Source of the DNA: an uncultured Taibaiella sp. | GTDB lineage: Bacteria; Bacteroidota; Bacteroidia; Chitinophagales; Chitinophagaceae | Assembly (NCBI GenBank): GCA_937870855.1 | Contig: CALMWT010000202.1 | Span: forward strand, 1 to 37,738 | Direction: 5' to 3' | Length of the DNA stretch: 37,738 bases | Part shown: positions 15,756 through 24,374 of the stretch, piece after piece | How the letters are laid out: every line of letters starts with the position of its first letter | Position numbering within the stretch: position 1 is the first letter of the stretch | Made by a program: the position numbers and the translations under genes | Notes under the pieces: model-generated | The model's input: the letters and a program-made list of their open reading frames with translations, nothing else | Databases searched by the model: none | Told to the model about the DNA's origin: nothing

Positions 15756-16298
15756 TTAGGTATAATAAGGCGAGATCATCACATACACCAGCACACCGCT
15801 AACACTCACATACAACCACAATGGAAACGTGTAGCGCGAGATTTTTTTATGCTTTTCAAACTCGCCGGTCAAAGCTCTGTATGCTGTAAAAAGTATGAAC
15901 GGAAGAATAATGGCTGCAAGAATAATATGCGTGATGAGTATGAAAAAATACACGTAACGAATAGCGCCTTCGCCGCCAAACTTCGTATCGCCGGCAAGCA
16001 AATGATGCGCAATGTAGGATACAAGAAAAAGCACGGAGAGAAGGATGGCGCTATACATCAGATTTCTGTGAGCAATGTATTGCTTTCCGCGTACCGCTAT
16101 GTAAGCAGCAACTAAAAGAACAGATACAGTAGAATTGATGATGGCGTTGATAAGTGCAAAAACATGAACGTCGAAACCTAAATCCACTTCGATTTTTACA
16201 CGCGATAAAATTGCGATAGCGAAAAAAATCACAAACGAAACTGTGAAAATCAGCAGTCGCGCGGTCTTATCGTTCTTTTGTAAAATTGGGTTAAGCAT
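15756..16298 (-). CDS. DUF420 family integral membrane protein, oxidase-assembly type
   Basis: The 180-residue protein has about five membrane segments with the DUF420 features: NAIINSTVSVLLVAAYIAVR, RGKQYIAHRNLMYSAI, VSYIAHHLLAG and FFILITHIILAAIILPFIL. Family members (YozB/CtaM in Firmicutes) sit beside, and in Staphylococcus are linked to, heme-copper oxidase maturation. Here it follows SCO in the oxidase operon. Its ATG is only 14 bp from a long tandem-repeat array that fills the gap from SCO, which may affect its expression. Confidence 0.88.
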   Translation of the reverse strand: MLNPILQKNDKTARLLIFTVSFVIFFAIAILSRVKIEVDLGFDVHVFALINAIINSTVSVLLVAAYIAVRGKQYIAHRNLMYSAILLSVLFLVSYIAHHLLAGDTKFGGEGAIRYVYFFILITHIILAAIILPFILFTAYRALTGEFEKHKKISRYTFPLWLYVSVSGVLVYVMISPYYT

Positions 16299-16312
16299 GT
16301 TTTAAAAATTAA

Positions 16313-16568
16313 TTGGAGCATTGCATTGTTGGAAGTGGTTGGAACATTGCATTGTTGGAAGTTGTTGGAGCATTGCATTTTGGAAGTTGTTGGAGCATTA
16401 CATGTTGGATGTGGTTGGAGCATTACATTGTTGGAAGTAGTTGGAACAATACATTGTTGGAAGTGGTTGGAACATTGCATTGTTGGAAGTAGTTGGAGCA
16501 TTACATGTTGGATGTGGTTGGAGCATTACATTGTTGGAGGTTGTTAGTGCATTACATGTTGGAAGTCG
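16313..16568. repeat. Tandem repeat array A, ten units of 25-26 bp
   Basis: Ten contiguous units start at 16313, 16339, 16365, 16390, 16415, 16441, 16467, 16493, 16518 and 16544, each near TTGGAGCATTACATTG plus TTGGAAGTNG. They lie in the 413-bp gap between the SCO and DUF420 genes. Spacerless units show it is a minisatellite, not a CRISPR. Open frames through it are low-complexity and not credible genes. It shares a core with array B in inverted orientation. Confidence 0.95.
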
Positions 16569-16587
16569 TTCGACATATTTTAACCCC

Positions 16588-16702
16588 TCCAACCTCTTCC
16601 AACAATTTCCAACCCTTCCAACCACTTCCAACAATTTCCAACCCTCCAACCTCTTCCAACAATTTCCAACCCTTCCAACCATATCCAACAATTTCCAACC
16701 CT
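16588..16702. repeat. Tandem repeat array B, four units of 28-29 bp, inverted relative to A
   Basis: Units start at 16588, 16617, 16645 and 16674, each near TCCAACCTCTTCCAAC plus AATTTCCAACCCT. They are built from the complement of array A's core. For example 16617-16635 is the exact reverse complement of 16325-16343 (19 of 19). The array ends about 10 bp from the SCO stop codon. Together A and B fill almost the whole gap, and nothing else is seen there. Confidence 0.93.
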
Positions 16703-16711
16703 TCCATCCTA

Positions 16712-17428
16712 TTATTTCTTTTTCTTCTTTTCCATAGAAAGCAATGAAATGTCGTAGGCACATTTGCCAACAGCAGCACTGTCAAGTCCATTGTAGTAGC
16801 CGCGTATGTAGCGATTACGATCTACTAACACTATTTTCTGAGTATGAATAAAATCTTTAGCGCCGTGTTCCTCTGGTTGAACGGACAAACCCAATTCCTT
16901 TCTTGCAAAATGATAAATGGAGTCGCGGTTGCCGGTCAAAAAATACCAGTGGTCATGATTTACCTCAAAGCGCTCTGCATATTTTCTTAAAGTTTGGAAC
17001 GAATCTCTGTCGGGGTCAACGGTAATGGAGACAAGATGTATTTCATTATTCATGTCCATCTTCTTTTTCCGATCTTTCCGAAATGCTTTTTGCAGCAATT
17101 TCATATTCTGTGTAAGCTTGGGGCAAACGGAAGGGCAAGTGGTGTAAATGAAGTTGATGACCAGAATTTTCCCTTGCAGCGTATTGTTTAGGGAAATCTG
17201 TTCTCCCATCTGATTGATTAACTGCAAATCGGCAATGCGATGGAAGATAGTATCCTGCTGCATCTTTCCATCCAGCATTTTGCTGGTAATCTTTTCTGAA
17301 ATAAAATAGCCGGGCATAATAATGCGATCCTTCTTTAATCCCTTTGCTATTAAATAAAAAGATAGCGGCAGCAAAACCGCTACCGCTATCCCCATCAGAA
17401 ATTTTTTATTAGACCTTTTATTGCCCAT
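16712..17428 (-). CDS. SCO1/SenC family copper chaperone for cytochrome c oxidase
   Basis: The 238-residue protein has an N-terminal membrane anchor (about 11-30, LMGIAVAVLLPLSFYLIAKG) and a periplasmic thioredoxin-like domain. Its copper motif is CPSVC (C98, C102) within FIYTTCPSVCPKL. VSITVDPDRDSFQTLRKYAERF follows, and a candidate ligand histidine lies at H195 (DFIHTQKIVLVD). SCO proteins deliver copper to the CuA site of subunit II. It is followed by a poly-lysine C terminus. It lies between the subunit IV gene and DUF420 in the oxidase operon. Confidence 0.93.
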   Translation of the reverse strand: MGNKRSNKKFLMGIAVAVLLPLSFYLIAKGLKKDRIIMPGYFISEKITSKMLDGKMQQDTIFHRIADLQLINQMGEQISLNNTLQGKILVINFIYTTCPSVCPKLTQNMKLLQKAFRKDRKKKMDMNNEIHLVSITVDPDRDSFQTLRKYAERFEVNHDHWYFLTGNRDSIYHFARKELGLSVQPEEHGAKDFIHTQKIVLVDRNRYIRGYYNGLDSAAVGKCAYDISLLSMEKKKKK

Positions 17429-17460
17429 CAGTGTTCAATGCCACAATTTGCTGTTGTTAA

Positions 17461-17916
17461 TTAATGTGTTGCCTCCTGCTGTGCTGTAGCGCCACGAACG
17501 GGAGAAGTTTTATTCATGTGCAACCAGAAACCACCATCTGCAAGAAAGGCAATGATAAACCAAACGAACAGGGTAAGCGGAATCAAAATGGTGATAAGAA
17601 AGTTTTTCATTTCATCGCCAAGGTGCATGAAAACCGCTACAATATAACCTGCCTTAAAAATTGTAAGTGCGAGGAAAAAGAATGCAAGCAATCCCTTAGG
17701 CATAGCATGGCTAAAGAACATACCAAGTACCACTTCAACTACAGTTACTATAAGCAAAATCCAGAAAACCTTCCAGATGCGTCCTACTTGTTTCTTGCTT
17801 TCGGAAGACTTTACATCATGACCGAAGTGATGATTTAATACGCCTGAATACAATTTAGACTGATCGCCTTCGTAGTAGTGCTGTGCGCTATGTTCGTTAT
17901 GTGAATGATTAGACAT
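17461..17916 (-). CDS. Cytochrome c oxidase subunit IV (prokaryotic COX4/CyoD type)
   Basis: The 151-residue protein has a His-rich hydrophilic N terminus and then three membrane segments: VFWILLIVTVVEVVLGMFF, FFFLALTIFKAGYIVAVFMH and ILIPLTLFVWFIIAFLADGG. The VFMHLGDE turn after segment two is typical of bacterial subunit IV. It is an accessory subunit that stabilises the terminal oxidase. It sits between subunit III and SCO with 32-35 bp gaps. Confidence 0.88.
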   Translation of the reverse strand: MSNHSHNEHSAQHYYEGDQSKLYSGVLNHHFGHDVKSSESKKQVGRIWKVFWILLIVTVVEVVLGMFFSHAMPKGLLAFFFLALTIFKAGYIVAVFMHLGDEMKNFLITILIPLTLFVWFIIAFLADGGFWLHMNKTSPVRGATAQQEATH

Positions 17917-17951
17917 GGTTCAATTTTAAAGTGTGAATTTTTGAGGTTGAG

Positions 17952-18698
17952 TTAGAGCAGATAGAAGCATGTAAAAACGAATACCCAAACAAGATCTACA
18001 AAGTGCCAATACAAACCCACTTTTTCCACCATTTCATAGTGACCTTTCCTATCGTAAAGACCGTTTACAGAGTTGATCAAAATCAAAATCAATAACACTA
18101 CACCGCTTGCTACGTGTGCTCCGTGAAAACCTGTAATTGTGAAGAAGTAATTATAAAAATCGTGCGTGGCTTGCATACCTGCACCGTTTGCAAATGCGGC
18201 AGTTGCCCGGGTTTTTTCGTTGAATAATCCGGCAAAGTCAGACAGCGGAGCATTAGGATCTGTAAATGAACCCCACCATGCACGATGATGATACAAGTGT
18301 GTCCATTCCCAAACCTGGCAGCTAAGGAAGCAGATACCACCAATTATAGTCCACAAAAGCCATTTAATTACACCTTTCCGATCTCCGTAGTGACCGGCAT
18401 GTACTGCAAGCACCATTGTAACGGACGACATGATAAGAATGAACGTCATTAAACTCACAAACAACAAGGGCAAATCGGCTGTACCCAGAAAAGGGAACGA
18501 TTTGAAAACCAGGTTGGGATCAGGCCACACCGCAGAAAAGAAACGGGTAGTACCGTAAGAAATAAGGAAAGCGCCAAATGTAAAAGCATCAGAGAGGAGG
18601 AAAAACCACATCATCATCTTGCCGTAGCTCACATTGAACGGCGAACGCCCCCCACCCCATAATTTCGATTCGGCTGTTGTAGCAGTAGCTTGTGCCAT
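17952..18698 (-). CDS. Cytochrome c oxidase subunit III (second copy)
   Basis: The 248-residue protein has seven probable membrane segments and the subunit III hallmarks: MMMWFFLLSDAFTFGAFLISYG, HAGHYGDRKG, FHGAHVASGVVLLILILIN and the C-terminal YWHFVDLVWVFVF. The WHFVD motif is diagnostic. It is one of two adjacent subunit III-type genes, a pairing typical of Bacteroidota oxidase loci. Subunits I and II (coxA, coxB) are not in this window. Confidence 0.93.
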   Translation of the reverse strand: MAQATATTAESKLWGGGRSPFNVSYGKMMMWFFLLSDAFTFGAFLISYGTTRFFSAVWPDPNLVFKSFPFLGTADLPLLFVSLMTFILIMSSVTMVLAVHAGHYGDRKGVIKWLLWTIIGGICFLSCQVWEWTHLYHHRAWWGSFTDPNAPLSDFAGLFNEKTRATAAFANGAGMQATHDFYNYFFTITGFHGAHVASGVVLLILILINSVNGLYDRKGHYEMVEKVGLYWHFVDLVWVFVFTCFYLL

Positions 18699-18752
18699 TA
18701 GTTTGTTTTAGGTTACTAAGATTGTGAATTGCGTGCGAATTTCTAAAACATT

Positions 18753-19367
18753 TTACTGATTTGCCAGAAAGAACATAAATAAATATATCCACAATACATC
18801 TACAAAGTGCCAGTAAGTAGCTACTATCTCCAAACCTGTGGCATTATATATCTTCACCCTCTTTCTGAAAGCCTTGAAAAACACAATGGCAAGCGCCACA
18901 ATTCCACCCAAAATATGCAGCAGATGCAAGCCGGCAATTACGAATAAAAAAGACTCTGCAGGATTTCCAGCCACCGTCACTGCTTCAAGACGGTTCAAAG
19001 ATTCTCCGTTCAGAATAAGTTCTTGTGGTTGTGCATATAATTGGTAAAACCCTGCAAATTGCAAAACGCCAAAAGCTACTCCTAAAATAAGCGTAGCCGT
19101 AATGAGCATCTTGTACTTTGGTATCTCGCGGCGCTTGAATGCACGGATGCCCAACACAATTGTTACACTACTCAACACAATTGCTATAGTTGATATCCAA
19201 AACACATCGGGCAAATGGTAACTGCGCCAGTTTCCAGAGGCTTGCTTTACCACATAAGCACTTGTAAGCCCCGCAAACATCATGGCTATACTTCCCAAAG
19301 CCACCCACATGGCAAATTTCTGAGGATGAATTCTTTTTCTTTGGTCTGTGGACATTACTCCTTCCAT
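18753..19367 (-). CDS. Cytochrome c oxidase subunit III-type protein (first copy)
   Basis: From the ATG at 19367 (MEGVMSTDQRKR) the protein has about 204 residues and five membrane segments. These include FAMWVALGSIAMMFAGLTSAYVV, GLHLLHILGGIVALAIVFF and the subunit III motif YWHFVDVLWIYLF at its C terminus. An ATG four codons later (19355) is also possible. The extreme upstream start at 19436 would overlap cyoE and adds a non-homologous stretch. It is shorter than the second copy and follows cyoE by 10 bp. Confidence 0.9.
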   Translation of the reverse strand: MEGVMSTDQRKRIHPQKFAMWVALGSIAMMFAGLTSAYVVKQASGNWRSYHLPDVFWISTIAIVLSSVTIVLGIRAFKRREIPKYKMLITATLILGVAFGVLQFAGFYQLYAQPQELILNGESLNRLEAVTVAGNPAESFLFVIAGLHLLHILGGIVALAIVFFKAFRKRVKIYNATGLEIVATYWHFVDVLWIYLFMFFLANQ

Positions 19368-19377
19368 CTTATAGATT

Positions 19378-20277
19378 TTACAACTTATCAAACAACAATG
19401 CCAGTAACACAATGGGTAAGTAGATAAAAGATGCAAACATTACTCTCTTCGCAGACTTATGATCGTTTTTGATAAAGAAAATAACCGAAGCAACAAAGTA
19501 CATTACTCCGGCTGCTATACTCACCCGCATACCTATATTTCCGGTAAGGTTTACAAGGCGTGGCAATATTGCCAGAGGCACTAACACTATGCTATAAAAC
19601 ATGCACTGCAAACCTGTAAATTTTGTCTTGCCTTCTCTTGAGGGCAACATGCGAATGCCCGCTTTCATATAATCTTCATACTCCACCCAGGCAATTGGCC
19701 AGAAATGCGGAAACTGCCAGAAGAACTGAATAAGAAACAATATCCATCCGCCAAGACTCATACTGCCTGTGGCAGCTACCCAGCCAATAAGCGGAGGCAA
19801 AGCGCCAGGTATCGCTCCAATTAAAACGGCGACAGGATGACGTTTTTTCATGGGGGTATAAGCGAAGGCATAAAGCAATAGGGAAATAAAACTGAGAATA
19901 CCCGCTAATGGATTGAAGAAATAAGCGAGCAACCATGCTCCCAAAATACCTGTAACTGTCGCAAAAATCCACGCCTCCCCTGCATTCATTCTTCCATCGG
20001 GCATGGGGCGAAGCATGGTCCGCTTCATCAAACCATCACTGTTGCGCTCAAGGATTTGATTGATAGTATTTGCCCCCCCGGTAACCAACATGCCTCCTCC
20101 AAAAAGAAGAATGACTTCCTTCCAGGCAAAAACTACATTGGGTGCCAGCAGATAACCCACCACACTGCTGAATACCACCATAAAACTAAGATTGGGCTTA
20201 AGCAACTGAACATAATCGCGCATACGTGCGGCGAACATCAGGTGCCCTTTTGCTTTCATCGGTTGTTCTGGAAACAT
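19378..20277 (-). CDS. cyoE: Protoheme IX farnesyltransferase (heme O synthase)
   Basis: The 299-residue UbiA-family prenyltransferase has about eight to nine membrane segments. The first polyprenyl-diphosphate-binding motif is NTINQILERNSDGLMKRTMLRP. YTPMKKRHPVAVLIGAIPGALPPLIGW is characteristic of CyoE/CtaB. It transfers farnesyl to heme b to make heme O, the precursor of the heme A used by the oxidase encoded in the same operon. It is the first gene of the block and has a clear -7 promoter box upstream. Confidence 0.95.
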   Translation of the reverse strand: MFPEQPMKAKGHLMFAARMRDYVQLLKPNLSFMVVFSSVVGYLLAPNVVFAWKEVILLFGGGMLVTGGANTINQILERNSDGLMKRTMLRPMPDGRMNAGEAWIFATVTGILGAWLLAYFFNPLAGILSFISLLLYAFAYTPMKKRHPVAVLIGAIPGALPPLIGWVAATGSMSLGGWILFLIQFFWQFPHFWPIAWVEYEDYMKAGIRMLPSREGKTKFTGLQCMFYSIVLVPLAILPRLVNLTGNIGMRVSIAAGVMYFVASVIFFIKNDHKSAKRVMFASFIYLPIVLLALLFDKL

Positions 20278-20311
20278 TAATTCTTAATAAAGCAATGAAA
20301 AAATTCAAGCG

Positions 20312-20319
20312 CAAAGGTA
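20312..20319 (-). promoter_or_regulatory. -7 element upstream of the cyoE/oxidase operon
   Basis: TACCTTTG on the minus strand matches TAnnTTTG exactly and is followed by CGC, 34 nt before the cyoE ATG. A good -33 TTG at the usual spacing is not obvious. Confidence 0.5.
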
Positions 20320-20496
20320 GGCTTTGAGAACTTTTTTTTCCGCCCCAATTTTTAAAGCCCCGCAAGCTGCAATGATCTTTAGAACTCCCTTGTGTGTCGC
20401 AGGAGATTTCCCAAAATTTCGCTCATAATTATATATTTCATCGTTCCCCGTTTAATGCTATTATTCCATATCTTTCACGTCCAATTATTTTTACTG

Positions 20497-23208
20497 ATGT
20501 TTTCTGATATGCATATTGTGGCGGGGATGTCGCGCACTATTGAATTGCTGGAACAAAGCCAGAGGTTTGCAAGAATAGGCTCCTGGGAATGGCTGGTGGA
20601 AGATGATAAGATTTTGTGGACCGATGAAATGTTTCATCTTATGGAACTGGACGTGGCGGATGACAACATGATTTCGCTAACGGATGCCTACAAACATGTT
20701 CACCCCAACGATATTGAGCGAGTAAGAAAATTGCAATTACAGGATGCACAAAGCATAGAATTTGACTACACAGCGGTTACCGCCACAGGAAATCTACTTT
20801 ACATTCACTGCTGGTGCAAGCATCATCATGATGCAGCCGGCAAACTTTTTAAGATCGGAGGTAGCTGTCAGGATATTTCTTCGTTTAAAAAATCAGAGGA
20901 AGACGTGGATCGGCAAAACGATATGCTGCAACACGCGGAAGAGACTGCAAGAATGGGAAGCTGGAAATATAATTTCGCTACCAAACAGGTATATTTTTCC
21001 GATAATCTTTTTTCACTTTTTGGCTACGAACAGCGGTTTGCTCACGAAGATGTTTACAAAATACTGGAGCACGTTTTGCCCGAAGACGTGACCCGTATTC
21101 TATCAACCTACCAGCAAACAATAGCCGATGGACAAGAGCGTAGCGCAGATTTCAGATTGCAGAAGAGTAATGAGTTGCACTACTTCACCAGCAAGGGACG
21201 AATGGCGAAAAACCGGATCGGGCAACAAATAATTGTCGGGAATGTGCAAGACGTAACAGAGCAATATTTACTTCAAAAAAAACTGGAAGCACAAAATGAT
21301 TTTATCCAAAAATTAATTGACAGCTCTGTAAACATCATTTCTGTTCTCGATAAAAACAAAAAGTATGTGTTGTGGAATAAGGGATGTGAGAAAAACTATG
21401 GTTTTACGAAAGAAGAGGTAATTGGCAAAACAGCAAGAGAAGTGTACAAAGACACTGACACTACCTGGTTTGAAGAAGCAACAGACAAAGCGCTAAAAGG
21501 GGAGACTGTGAGACTGGATAGCTTTCCCTCAATTACCGGCCGGTTTTATGAAATACACCTTATTCCTTTAAAAAATCAGTTCGATGAAATTGACCACGTT
21601 TTTGTTCTAATTCACGATACAACAGACCTGATAAAACTCAATGAGAAACTAAGACAACAAAAAGATTTTGCAGAAGCAATTATTGATAATTCGGCCGCTG
21701 TTGTATTTGTTTTCGACAAGAACCTGCGCTATAGGGTTTGGAACAAACAAAGCGAAATTTCTTACGGTAAGACAAAAGAGGAAGTTATAGGCCGCACGCT
21801 CGATGAAGTATTTGCAGGTTGGGACATGACCGTTCCCAATGCCAGATTGCAGAAAGCACTACAAGGAGAAACCGTGCATTACCCCGCAGAACATTCTTTC
21901 GTAATTGACAAATACTATGACAGCTATGTGATACCCATAAAAGACGAAGTGGGAGAAGTGGAGTGTATTCTTTGTTTGATGAATGATGTAACAGAAGTAA
22001 TCAACACTTCACATCGCATAAAAGAAGCCAACAGACTGCTGGAACAGAAGAAAACAGAGCTTGCTGACAGAACTCATTTTCTGGAAACACTTTTAGATGC
22101 CAGCGGCGATTTAATTGGCGCGTATGACAAAGACCTAAATCTTATTGAGATCAATAAAGCAAGTCTTGAAAGATTTGGGTTTGAGAAAACAGCAGTTTTA
22201 GGGCAGTCTGCGTATGAGCTGTTTCCGGGAATAGAAAATACCATTCAGTTTCAGCACTTACAAAAAGCATTAGAAGGAACCCCCGCCTATGGTTACGAAT
22301 TTCAATCACTAAAAAGCGACAAATATTTTGTAGGCTCTGCCATACCGCTAAAAAACAAAAATGATGAAGTGTTTGCTGCATTAACCATCGGGCACGACAT
22401 CACGGAAATGAAAAAGGCTGCCATAGAAATGGAGGAACTTAATAATCTACTGGGCACAAAAAACTATGAACTAAACCGTATCAATTCCGAACTCGCATCT
22501 TTCAGCTATGTGGCCAGTCACGATTTGCAGGAACCACTACGAAAAATTCAGGCATTCATTTCCCTCATTCTCGCCAAAGATTTTTCAAGTCTTTCTGCCA
22601 ATGCGCAAGATTACTTCCAGCGTATTCAGGCATCGGCCAACCGTATGCAGCAAATGATAGATGGACTGCTTTCCTTCTCGCGCACAAACACTACGATTAA
22701 GAATTTCGAGTTGAGAGACCTGAAGGAAATGGTGGTGAAAATTATTTCGAAACTGAATCAGGAAATAATAACCCGGCAAGCACTCATAGAAAACAATGTT
22801 TCGCATAGCCTCACTATCATTCCCCATCAGTTGGAACAAATGCTGGAGCATATAATTTTGAATGCACTAAAATTTCAGAAAGAAGGAAACAAACCGGTCA
22901 TTCATATCGCTAGTCAGGTGGTAGCGGGAAAAGATATAGAAGGAGAAGTGGCACAACGAAACATTGATTACTGCAAAATCAGCATTACCGACAATGGCGT
23001 TGGCTTCGAGATGAAAAATGTGGAAAAGATTTTTCAAATGTTTCAGCGGCTACACGGGAAAAGCGAATACCCCGGCACAGGCATTGGACTTGCTATTTGC
23101 AGGCGCATAGCGCAAAACCATAACGGATTTATTACCGCACAAAGTCAACCGGAAAATGGAAGCACATTCAACATATTCCTGCCTTTTAGCACAACGCTTG
23201 ACAAATGA
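20497..23208 (+). CDS. Multi-PAS sensor histidine kinase
   Basis: With the start at 20497 the protein has about 903 residues; ATGs at 20458 and 20527 and a GTG at 20392 are also possible. Five PAS/PAC modules fill the first roughly 650 residues, with repeats of GSWEW/GSWKYNF, RYRVWNKQSEISYG-type cores and HDITE/HDTTD PAC ends. A HisKA domain follows with SYVASHDLQEPLRKI (phosphorylated His encoded at 22519-22521). The HATPase domain has NALKFQKEGN (N box), DNGVGFEMKN (G1) and GTGIGLAICRRIA (G2). No receiver domain or DNA-binding partner is adjacent. If the longer start is used, the N terminus has a hydrophobic stretch; otherwise the kinase is cytosolic. The signal is unknown. Confidence 0.9.
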   Translation: MFSDMHIVAGMSRTIELLEQSQRFARIGSWEWLVEDDKILWTDEMFHLMELDVADDNMISLTDAYKHVHPNDIERVRKLQLQDAQSIEFDYTAVTATGNLLYIHCWCKHHHDAAGKLFKIGGSCQDISSFKKSEEDVDRQNDMLQHAEETARMGSWKYNFATKQVYFSDNLFSLFGYEQRFAHEDVYKILEHVLPEDVTRILSTYQQTIADGQERSADFRLQKSNELHYFTSKGRMAKNRIGQQIIVGNVQDVTEQYLLQKKLEAQNDFIQKLIDSSVNIISVLDKNKKYVLWNKGCEKNYGFTKEEVIGKTAREVYKDTDTTWFEEATDKALKGETVRLDSFPSITGRFYEIHLIPLKNQFDEIDHVFVLIHDTTDLIKLNEKLRQQKDFAEAIIDNSAAVVFVFDKNLRYRVWNKQSEISYGKTKEEVIGRTLDEVFAGWDMTVPNARLQKALQGETVHYPAEHSFVIDKYYDSYVIPIKDEVGEVECILCLMNDVTEVINTSHRIKEANRLLEQKKTELADRTHFLETLLDASGDLIGAYDKDLNLIEINKASLERFGFEKTAVLGQSAYELFPGIENTIQFQHLQKALEGTPAYGYEFQSLKSDKYFVGSAIPLKNKNDEVFAALTIGHDITEMKKAAIEMEELNNLLGTKNYELNRINSELASFSYVASHDLQEPLRKIQAFISLILAKDFSSLSANAQDYFQRIQASANRMQQMIDGLLSFSRTNTTIKNFELRDLKEMVVKIISKLNQEIITRQALIENNVSHSLTIIPHQLEQMLEHIILNALKFQKEGNKPVIHIASQVVAGKDIEGEVAQRNIDYCKISITDNGVGFEMKNVEKIFQMFQRLHGKSEYPGTGIGLAICRRIAQNHNGFITAQSQPENGSTFNIFLPFSTTLDK

Positions 23209-23247
23209 TTTGTTCTCTACTATCTTCACGAAAAATCACTCTTTGCA

Positions 23248-23565
23248 ATGAGTAAGAATACACTTGGTGAAATCAAACTTTCACCGATAAAAGAAAACGG
23301 AAAATTTGTCTTTATCAACAATGAGGTCAGAGTAAATGGCAAACTCAATAAGGGTGACTATATAAAACTTTTTGTGGACAGCTACGAACTGCAAAATGGC
23401 AAATACCTCATTAATCATGTCACTGCTCCTGCTTCAAAAATAGTGGTGCGCGGCACACCTTTGCAGCACGAACATTCTACAGAATTTTCCACAGTCGAAG
23501 ACCTTTACACCAAAGTCGGAGAAATGTACAAAAACCAATTTTACTTCGGAAAAACGGAGATCTAA
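23248..23565 (+). CDS. Hypothetical small protein (105 aa)
   Basis: A compact soluble protein starting MSKNTLGEIKLSPIKENGKF, with alternating hydrophobic residues suggesting a beta-rich fold (FVFINNEVRVNG, YIKLFVDSYELQNGKYLIN). It ends with a helical VEDLYTKVGEMYKNQ. I do not recognise the family. It starts 39 bp after the PAS kinase on the same strand and may be co-transcribed. It converges on the RDD gene. Confidence 0.65.
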   Translation: MSKNTLGEIKLSPIKENGKFVFINNEVRVNGKLNKGDYIKLFVDSYELQNGKYLINHVTAPASKIVVRGTPLQHEHSTEFSTVEDLYTKVGEMYKNQFYFGKTEI

Positions 23566-23583
23566 AAGACACCAAGCGAACAA

Positions 23584-24309
23584 TTATTTTCGCGTAAGAA
23601 AGTTATAATCTCTAAGCAATTGTTCTAAAAATTTACGTGGTTCAAGTTCGGTATCAATCTTCAACACCTGGCGTATTCGTTCGCCTACCTGAGTCATATA
23701 TAATTCCGTATCCCGACTGCTTCCCGGCGTATCGAGCAAGTTGCGAATACCATTGATGTCGCGGTCGCTAAGGCGCATCACTTCTGTGAACATTGGTTGG
23801 TATGTGTGGTCTTCTATCTCAAGATATATTGTATCGTAAAGATTGGTTTTAGCACGTTGGTCTATCACCACAGTACCGGCAAGAATGTCGCCAATCCGCT
23901 GGCTATGCTTTGTAAGCGCCGCCGACAAAACTGCACCCGCTCCCAGCGTTATCATCATATCAAACAAACGAAAAGACCAACGTATGAGATACTGACTGAG
24001 TGTGGGCTGCTTGCCGCTAATGTCCATCACTTTTATTCCCAAAACCTTTTTACCCAGCGATTGTCCGTTCAAAAAAACTTCACACAATAAATGATAACAA
24101 TACGCGGGGATGGCAATGAAAAGAATGGCAACAACAGGACCAAGTGAATCGTACAACCCTTGTGGCGAAACAATGTAACGCTCCATAAGAATCATATACG
24201 CATAGATGAGCGCAATGTCAATCATCCATGCAAGCAGCCTTTTGTGAAAGGGCGCAATGTGAAATTCGAGATCAATATTGAAGGGCGTAGATACCGTAAT
24301 AACGCTCAT
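23584..24309 (-). CDS. RDD family membrane protein
   Basis: The 241-residue protein has the RDD domain (about 20-150): FHKRLLAWMIDIALIYAYM with the conserved Arg and Asp, a second membrane segment, GQSLGKKVLGIKVMD and LIRWSFRLFDMM. A soluble C-terminal region of about 90 residues (TEVMRLSDRDINGIRNLLDT, VGERIRQVLKID) follows. RDD proteins are membrane proteins of mostly unknown function. It is divergent from SpoIIM-DUF4129-DUF4350-MoxR-DUF58, with which it recurs in other genomes. Confidence 0.88.
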   Translation of the reverse strand: MSVITVSTPFNIDLEFHIAPFHKRLLAWMIDIALIYAYMILMERYIVSPQGLYDSLGPVVAILFIAIPAYCYHLLCEVFLNGQSLGKKVLGIKVMDISGKQPTLSQYLIRWSFRLFDMMITLGAGAVLSAALTKHSQRIGDILAGTVVIDQRAKTNLYDTIYLEIEDHTYQPMFTEVMRLSDRDINGIRNLLDTPGSSRDTELYMTQVGERIRQVLKIDTELEPRKFLEQLLRDYNFLTRK

Positions 24310-24313
24310 CTGG

Positions 24314-24321
24314 CAAATGTA
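24314..24321 (-). promoter_or_regulatory. -7 element of the RDD gene
   Basis: TACATTTG on the minus strand is an exact TAnnTTTG match, ending 4 nt before the RDD ATG. Transcription would start at or near the start codon. The -33 element is weak. Confidence 0.5.
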
Positions 24322-24361
24322 AGAATACCCAAACAGCCCATTAACTCGAACTACATCTTCT

Positions 24362-24369
24362 TATCTTTA
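24362..24369 (+). promoter_or_regulatory. -7-like element of the SpoIIM-MoxR operon
   Basis: TATCTTTA is one mismatch from TAnnTTTG and ends 5 nt before the ATG at 24375, again implying a leaderless or near-leaderless transcript. Confidence 0.4.
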
Positions 24370-24374
24370 CCCCG

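Noticed and set aside
15669..16115. 148-codon plus-strand open frame
   Set aside because: Antisense to DUF420 and the CxxC protein, both supported by membrane segments, operon context and family motifs.
16313..16702. Possible CRISPR array
   Set aside because: Units are contiguous without unique spacers, degenerate, and no cas gene is nearby.
16250..16791. Several overlapping open frames on both strands through the repeat region
   Set aside because: They are low-complexity translations of arrays A and B in several frames, with no start context or recognisable protein; the arrays explain them.
20392..20496. GTG-start N-terminal extension of the PAS kinase with a hydrophobic segment
   Set aside because: The extension is not needed for any domain and the shorter ATG starts fit better; kept as an alternative in the gene entry.
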